NCBI GenBank assembly: GCA_002428085.1
Contig: DJAA01000066.1
Location: forward strand, 426 to 17,939
Source: Sulfurimonas sp. UBA6014
GTDB taxonomy: Bacteria; Campylobacterota; Campylobacteria; Campylobacterales; Sulfurimonadaceae
Direction of reading: 5' to 3'
Length of the DNA stretch: 17,514 nucleotides
This document shows, piece by piece, positions 14,336-17,514 of the stretch. Position 1 is the first letter of the stretch. Each line of letters opens with the position of its first letter. A program made the translations under genes and the position numbers. The notes under the pieces are model-generated. The model did not search any database. It was given only the letters and a program-made list of their open reading frames with translations, and was not told the origin of the DNA.

Positions 14336-15427
14336 TTATTCTGCTGTGGTTCTTTGTTTAGCATCTTTCATATCAACCCAGATATTTGGAGTAGAACCGC
14401 CAGGTGTTAAGAAGATTTTAGCATCTTTGTTTTCACGTAAAGCTTCATTAAACAAACCTTGAATTCTGATTTGCTCTAGTTGAATCAATTGTGTTGTCAA
14501 AGATTTTGAAATTAAATAGTTCGCTTTTGATTTTGCATCTGCTTCAATCGTCACCGCATCTGCGATACCTTTTGCTTCGATTCTTGCTTTTTCAGCTATA
14601 CCTTCTGCTTCAGCTGCACGCTTAAGAGCTTCTTGTTTTGCACGCTGAACATCTTGTTCTGCTTTTTGAACTTCTTGTTTTGCAACTTGAACACGCTCGA
14701 TTTGTTCTTTTACTTTTTCAGGAAGTCCAATTTCGCGAAGCTGAACAGACTGAAGGTCGGCAGGTGAATTTGTCAATGAACTTACGTTGTCACGAACGCT
14801 TTTGTCAATCTCTAAAGCTATTTGATTTCTAAGTTGAGGAAGTGACTCTGCATCATATCTTCCCACAACATTACGAACAACATCACGAACAACGGGATTG
14901 ATAATTTTATCTTCCCAGCTAAATCCCCAGTTAGAGATAGTTTGTGCAGCAAACTGTGAATTAAGTCTATATTGAACAGTAAGTTCAATAGAAACAGGAA
15001 GACCACGCTTATCAAGAACCGTAATAGCTGGCTTCACATTGATACCTGCAGCATTTCCGCCACTTGCTTCTACTCGTGAAGCGTAGTTGATGATACGAAC
15101 TTTCGTGTCGACTTTATACACCTTCTGAATAACAGGTATGATAAAATGAAGTCCTGGAAGAAGCGCTTGGTCTTGGTACTTTCCGTTTGTACTTAAAATA
15201 CCTCTCTCACCCTCTTCGATGATAGTAAATGGTCTTGCTAAAACCAATAGAACAACAACAGCAATGAGAAAATAAATAACACCTGCTTTGTTGCCACCAA
15301 AATTGATGTCTATTTTAGGCATTTGTGGACCGCCTCCGCCACCTGAGCTACCACCTGAACTCTTTTTGCTAAAACCACTCTCTTCACTTTTTTTCTTGTT
15401 GAAATAGTCATTCATGTCCGATGCCAT
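14336..15427 (-). CDS. SPFH/Band 7 membrane protein, HflK- or prohibitin-like
   Basis: From ATG 15427 the protein is 363 residues. It has a charged, Gly/Ser-rich cytoplasmic N-terminus (residues 1-45, with six glycines in a row broken only by serines), one membrane helix at about 48-66, then the SPFH domain starting ARPFTIIEEGERGIL and running to about 230. A long Ala/Glu/Lys coiled coil (about 225-320, many EA pairs) follows, then a Pro/Gly-containing tail. Such proteins form large ring or cage assemblies in the membrane and regulate FtsH protease. The Gly-rich N-terminus resembles HflK, but there is no HflC or FtsH partner nearby. ATG 15427 has AAAGGAG upstream; the frame reaching 15469 would overlap ilvE. 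The ilvE-SPFH order also occurs in Campylobacter jejuni. Confidence 0.87.
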   Translation of the reverse strand: MASDMNDYFNKKKSEESGFSKKSSGGSSGGGGGPQMPKIDINFGGNKAGVIYFLIAVVVLLVLARPFTIIEEGERGILSTNGKYQDQALLPGLHFIIPVIQKVYKVDTKVRIINYASRVEASGGNAAGINVKPAITVLDKRGLPVSIELTVQYRLNSQFAAQTISNWGFSWEDKIINPVVRDVVRNVVGRYDAESLPQLRNQIALEIDKSVRDNVSSLTNSPADLQSVQLREIGLPEKVKEQIERVQVAKQEVQKAEQDVQRAKQEALKRAAEAEGIAEKARIEAKGIADAVTIEADAKSKANYLISKSLTTQLIQLEQIRIQGLFNEALRENKDAKIFLTPGGSTPNIWVDMKDAKQRTTAE

Positions 15428-15458
15428 TAACACTCCTTTGTCTTTATTGTTCATTTGA

Positions 15459-16379
15459 TTAGTTAACATAGGTTAAGTAATGCTCATATTCTGCATTTCT
15501 TCCAAATACGATATCAAAGTAAGCACTTTGCAGCTTTTCTGTCATAATGCCACGAGAGCCACATCCAATGACCCTTGCATCAACAAAACGCACAGGGGTA
15601 ATCTCAGCCGCAGTTCCAGTTAAAAACGCTTCATCTGCAATATAAACCTCTTCTCTTGTAATGCGGCGACGCTCTACTTGTATCCCCATGTCTTGTGCAA
15701 TTTCGATAACTGTTTTTTGTGTAATGGAGACTAGTGCATTATCAGCTGGAGGGGTAACAAGTTTGCCATCCTTAACCATAAAGAAACTCGCACCACTAGC
15801 TTCTGCCACATATCCTTGGTCATCAAGCAACAGTGCTTCATCATATCCACACTCAATCGCTTCATATTTTGCCATTTGAGAGTTTAGATAATTTCCTACC
15901 GCTTTTGCTTTACCCATGTTTGAGGTATTTGCAGGGCGAGTCATAGAGGCGATTTTGAGTTTGATACCGCTTTTTAATCCCTCTTCACCAAGGTAAGCAC
16001 CCCATTCCCAAGCAGACATGACTGTCTCAACAGGTGCATTTTTGTGATAAACACCCATAACACCATACCCTAGAAAAGCAAAAGGACGAAGGTAGACATT
16101 TTCACCCGTAAACTCATTCATTTTTATCAAATCGATTTGTGCTTGATTCATCTCTTCAATACTGAAAGGAATATCAATCAGAGTCATTTTTGCAGACTCT
16201 TTTAATCTTTTCGTATGATCATTTAAACGAAAAATTGCATACCCTTTTTGAGTTTTGTATGCTTTAGTTCCTTCGATAACCCCGTTTCCATAATGCAAAG
16301 TATGTGAAAGCACATGCACTTTTGCATCATCCCAATTGACAAATTTCCCATTCATCCAAATATATTTGGCTGCGTCCAT
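15459..16379 (-). CDS. ilvE: Branched-chain amino acid aminotransferase
   Basis: IlvE is the PLP enzyme that transfers amino groups between glutamate and the keto acids of valine, leucine and isoleucine. The 306-residue length is typical of class IV aminotransferases. Marks are the N-terminal KYIWMNGKFVNWDDAKVHV, GNGVIEGTKAY near 32, the PLP lysine in AKAVGNYLNSQ near 157-167, GYDEALLLD, the AEASGASFFMV loop, and GTAAEITPV near 255. CTGGAG precedes the ATG at normal spacing. It heads the ilvE-SPFH-hisIE-DUF2393 run. A D-amino acid aminotransferase or aminodeoxychorismate lyase is much less likely given the length and motifs. Confidence 0.95.
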   Translation of the reverse strand: MDAAKYIWMNGKFVNWDDAKVHVLSHTLHYGNGVIEGTKAYKTQKGYAIFRLNDHTKRLKESAKMTLIDIPFSIEEMNQAQIDLIKMNEFTGENVYLRPFAFLGYGVMGVYHKNAPVETVMSAWEWGAYLGEEGLKSGIKLKIASMTRPANTSNMGKAKAVGNYLNSQMAKYEAIECGYDEALLLDDQGYVAEASGASFFMVKDGKLVTPPADNALVSITQKTVIEIAQDMGIQVERRRITREEVYIADEAFLTGTAAEITPVRFVDARVIGCGSRGIMTEKLQSAYFDIVFGRNAEYEHYLTYVN

Positions 16380-16416
16380 TAAAATCTCCAGTAATTATTA
16401 CATTTAAAAGTTTTGT

Positions 16417-16422
16417 ATTTTA
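16417..16422 (-). promoter_or_regulatory. ilvE: Candidate -10 box for ilvE
   Basis: The minus strand reads GATAAAATAC here, a reasonable sigma-70 -10 in an AT-rich context, about 38 nt before the ilvE ATG. There is no clear -35. Confidence 0.35.
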
Positions 16423-16437
16423 TCTAAAATGATGTTT

Positions 16438-16494
16438 AACTTGCATTAACTGGCTTTTAAAGACTAACTCTTCTATGGTTTTAAATTATCCATG
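16438..16494 (-). pseudogene. Possible decayed copy of the 5' end of the 58-residue gene
   Basis: The complement of 16463-16485 matches the complement of 16774-16796 at 20 of 23 bases, in the same orientation. In the shared frame it reads FKTIEELV against FKTIETLV of the intact protein. Just upstream an ATG (complement of 16492-16494) is out of frame with it, so a frameshift separates start and match; downstream the similarity fades. A chance match in AT-rich DNA cannot be excluded. Confidence 0.3.
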
Positions 16495-16631
16495 AAGCAA
16501 AGTTACAAAAAGTAGACATAGAATTCATCTCTATAGATTCCTACTTAGCCCTATTTCTTTTGATATTTCCACATGTCAAGTTGTCATAGTCTAAAATAAA
16601 GATTGAATACGGCGATAGGGTTTATATTCAG

Positions 16632-16808
16632 TTATTTATTGAAACTCTCATAAGCCAGCTTTCTCATCCAGTCGTTAAATTTTACATTATTTTCAAGGCA
16701 GTAAGCACCAAAGGTTTTTAGCTCTTCTGGAGTAAGCATCAGCTCCACTTCTACTAGTTTTGCCTCTTCGTTTACTAACGTTTCTATAGTTTTAAAGTCT
16801 GTTTTCAT
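16632..16808 (-). CDS. 58-residue ribbon-helix-helix-like protein coupled to selO
   Basis: From ATG 16808 the product is 58 residues. VEVELMLTPEELKTFGAYC then NNVKFNDWMRKLAYESF has the strand-helix-helix plan of small ribbon-helix-helix (CopG/Arc-like) proteins: a short beta strand, a helix beginning at TPEE, and a second helix beginning at FNDW. I cannot name the family. The ATG overlaps the selO stop (ATGA), and there is no strong ribosome site, so translation depends on coupling. The frame opens a little earlier at a TTG (16817), but the ATG at the overlap is preferred. It could be a DNA-binding autoregulator, a small protein partner, or a helical protein of another kind; the DNA-binding role is inference. 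Confidence 0.6.
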   Translation of the reverse strand: MKTDFKTIETLVNEEAKLVEVELMLTPEELKTFGAYCLENNVKFNDWMRKLAYESFNK

Positions 16809-17514
16809 GACGAACAACTTAACTTGATATTTTTAAACTTACTCGGTGCCGATTTGCATAAGTGCTCGAACTCGGGATGTTCTTCAAAAGGTTTCAGTGC
16901 GACAAAGAGCAAATCTTTGACCATTTGGTGTGAGCCTTTTTGTGAGGCTTCTATGGCTTCTTGAAGCACATGATTTCTCAGGACGTATTTTGGGTTAACT
17001 TTGAGCATATTTTCTTTTCTTTTGGTGCTTGAGAGCGTTTCATATTGAAGTCTTGCGTCGTAGGCCTTAAGCCACTCATGCAGAGGAGTTTTTAGTTTTG
17101 CGAGCTGTAAAAGTGCCTCTTTGTTCCCTTCATAATGGCAAAGAGTTCTAAAAAAGTTCGTGTAATCGACCTCGCTGCTTGCAAGTGCACCTAACATCCA
17201 TTGAAGAAGTTTCAAATCACTCTTTTTTTCTTGCTCAAACCCAAGCTTTTTGTACATGATTTCTAAGTATGTTTTTTCAAAAACACTTGAAAAGGTCTGA
17301 AGTGCTTCTTGCATTTTTTCGTAATTTACAATCGGAGAAAGGGCGATGGAGAGTTGCGATAGATTCCAGTACGCAACGGGCGGCTGATTTGCAAAACTGT
17401 ATCTTCCCTCGTGGTCTGTATGGTTACAAATATAATCAAAGTCATAATCATCTAAAAAGGCAAAAGGTCCGTAATCAATCGTAAAGCCGCCGATGGACAT
17501 GTTGTCGGTGTTCA
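16805..17514 (-). CDS. selO: Protein adenylyltransferase SelO (YdiU family), C-terminal part
   Basis: The frame is open to the right edge, so the N-terminal half is missing; about 235 residues are visible. They begin NTDNMSIGGFTIDYGPFAF, the strongly conserved SelO block holding the Asn and Asp that bind metal in the pseudokinase active site, then DYICNHTDHEGRYSFANQPP and AYWNLSQL. Near the end VNPKYVLRNHVLQ is also typical. The chain ends LSCSS, with cysteine third from the end, the place where eukaryotic SelO carries selenocysteine; here it is a normal TGC/TGT cysteine. SelO transfers AMP to target proteins and is linked to oxidative-stress control. The next gene overlaps by ATGA. The ATG at 17500 is internal, not the start. 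Confidence 0.93.
   Translation of the reverse strand, partial: NTDNMSIGGFTIDYGPFAFLDDYDFDYICNHTDHEGRYSFANQPPVAYWNLSQLSIALSPIVNYEKMQEALQTFSSVFEKTYLEIMYKKLGFEQEKKSDLKLLQWMLGALASSEVDYTNFFRTLCHYEGNKEALLQLAKLKTPLHEWLKAYDARLQYETLSSTKRKENMLKVNPKYVLRNHVLQEAIEASQKGSHQMVKDLLFVALKPFEEHPEFEHLCKSAPSKFKNIKLSCSS

Larger units (their letters stand above)
16380..16631. other. 252-nt gap between the small selO-coupled gene and ilvE
   Basis: No full gene is visible. The ilvE-proximal end carries a TAAAAT -10-like box on the minus strand (complement of 16417-16422) about 38 nt before the ilvE ATG. A short tract at 16463-16485 resembles the start of the neighbouring small gene. No T-rich terminator hairpin was seen downstream of the small gene. 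Confidence 0.5.

Noticed and set aside
1..17514. CRISPR array, IS element, prophage, tRNA/rRNA gene or riboswitch
   Set aside because: No spaced direct repeats, transposase or integrase motifs, cloverleaf-like segments, or long structured leader could be recognised on either strand.

Overview
The window looks like an ordinary chromosomal stretch from a member of the Campylobacterota (Epsilonproteobacteria), probably close to Sulfurimonas, Sulfuricurvum or Sulfurospirillum. This is inferred from low GC, T-rich promoters with clear TATAAT boxes but no good -35, a CheZ of the Helicobacter/Campylobacter type beside a U32 protein, dapB next to purF, ilvE next to an SPFH protein, and paired DUF2393-like membrane proteins. 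Most genes are housekeeping. There is no IS element, phage, CRISPR array or rRNA/tRNA gene.

Left block (1-6023, all minus, read right to left): cheZ; a U32 protein (probably the tRNA hydroxylase TrhP); purE; a small helix-turn-helix/coiled-coil protein; a DUF89 phosphatase-like protein; a predicted outer-membrane barrel; glyQ; and the N-terminal part of an MNT-type nucleotidyltransferase that runs off the left edge. Spacing is mostly 8-50 nt, so much of this is probably co-transcribed. The cheZ-U32 gap of 100 nt holds two hairpins, and glyQ has its own candidate promoter.

Middle block (6024-12558, mostly plus): hisJ diverges from cheZ. A globin gene faces hisJ on the minus strand. Then trxA, a membrane-anchored thioredoxin-fold-like protein without cysteines, trxB and dapB form a run from one promoter. 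purF has its own promoter and is followed by a YhcC-like radical SAM gene. trxA and trxB form a complete thioredoxin electron-transfer pair; dapB serves lysine/peptidoglycan synthesis; purF and purE serve purine synthesis.

Right block (12572-16379, minus): ilvE, an HflK-like SPFH protein, hisIE and two tandem DUF2393-like membrane proteins form a tight run with ATGA overlaps. It converges with the radical SAM gene, and the two stop codons lie in one shared hairpin. Further right is the C-terminal half of selO (partial), translationally coupled to a 58-residue ribbon-helix-helix-like protein. The 252-nt gap between that gene and ilvE carries what may be a decayed copy of the start of the small gene.

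I found no clear undescribed multi-gene system. The best leads are the cysteine-less thioredoxin-like protein inside trxA-trxB, the FliM-like peptides at both ends of CheZ, and the selO-coupled small protein.
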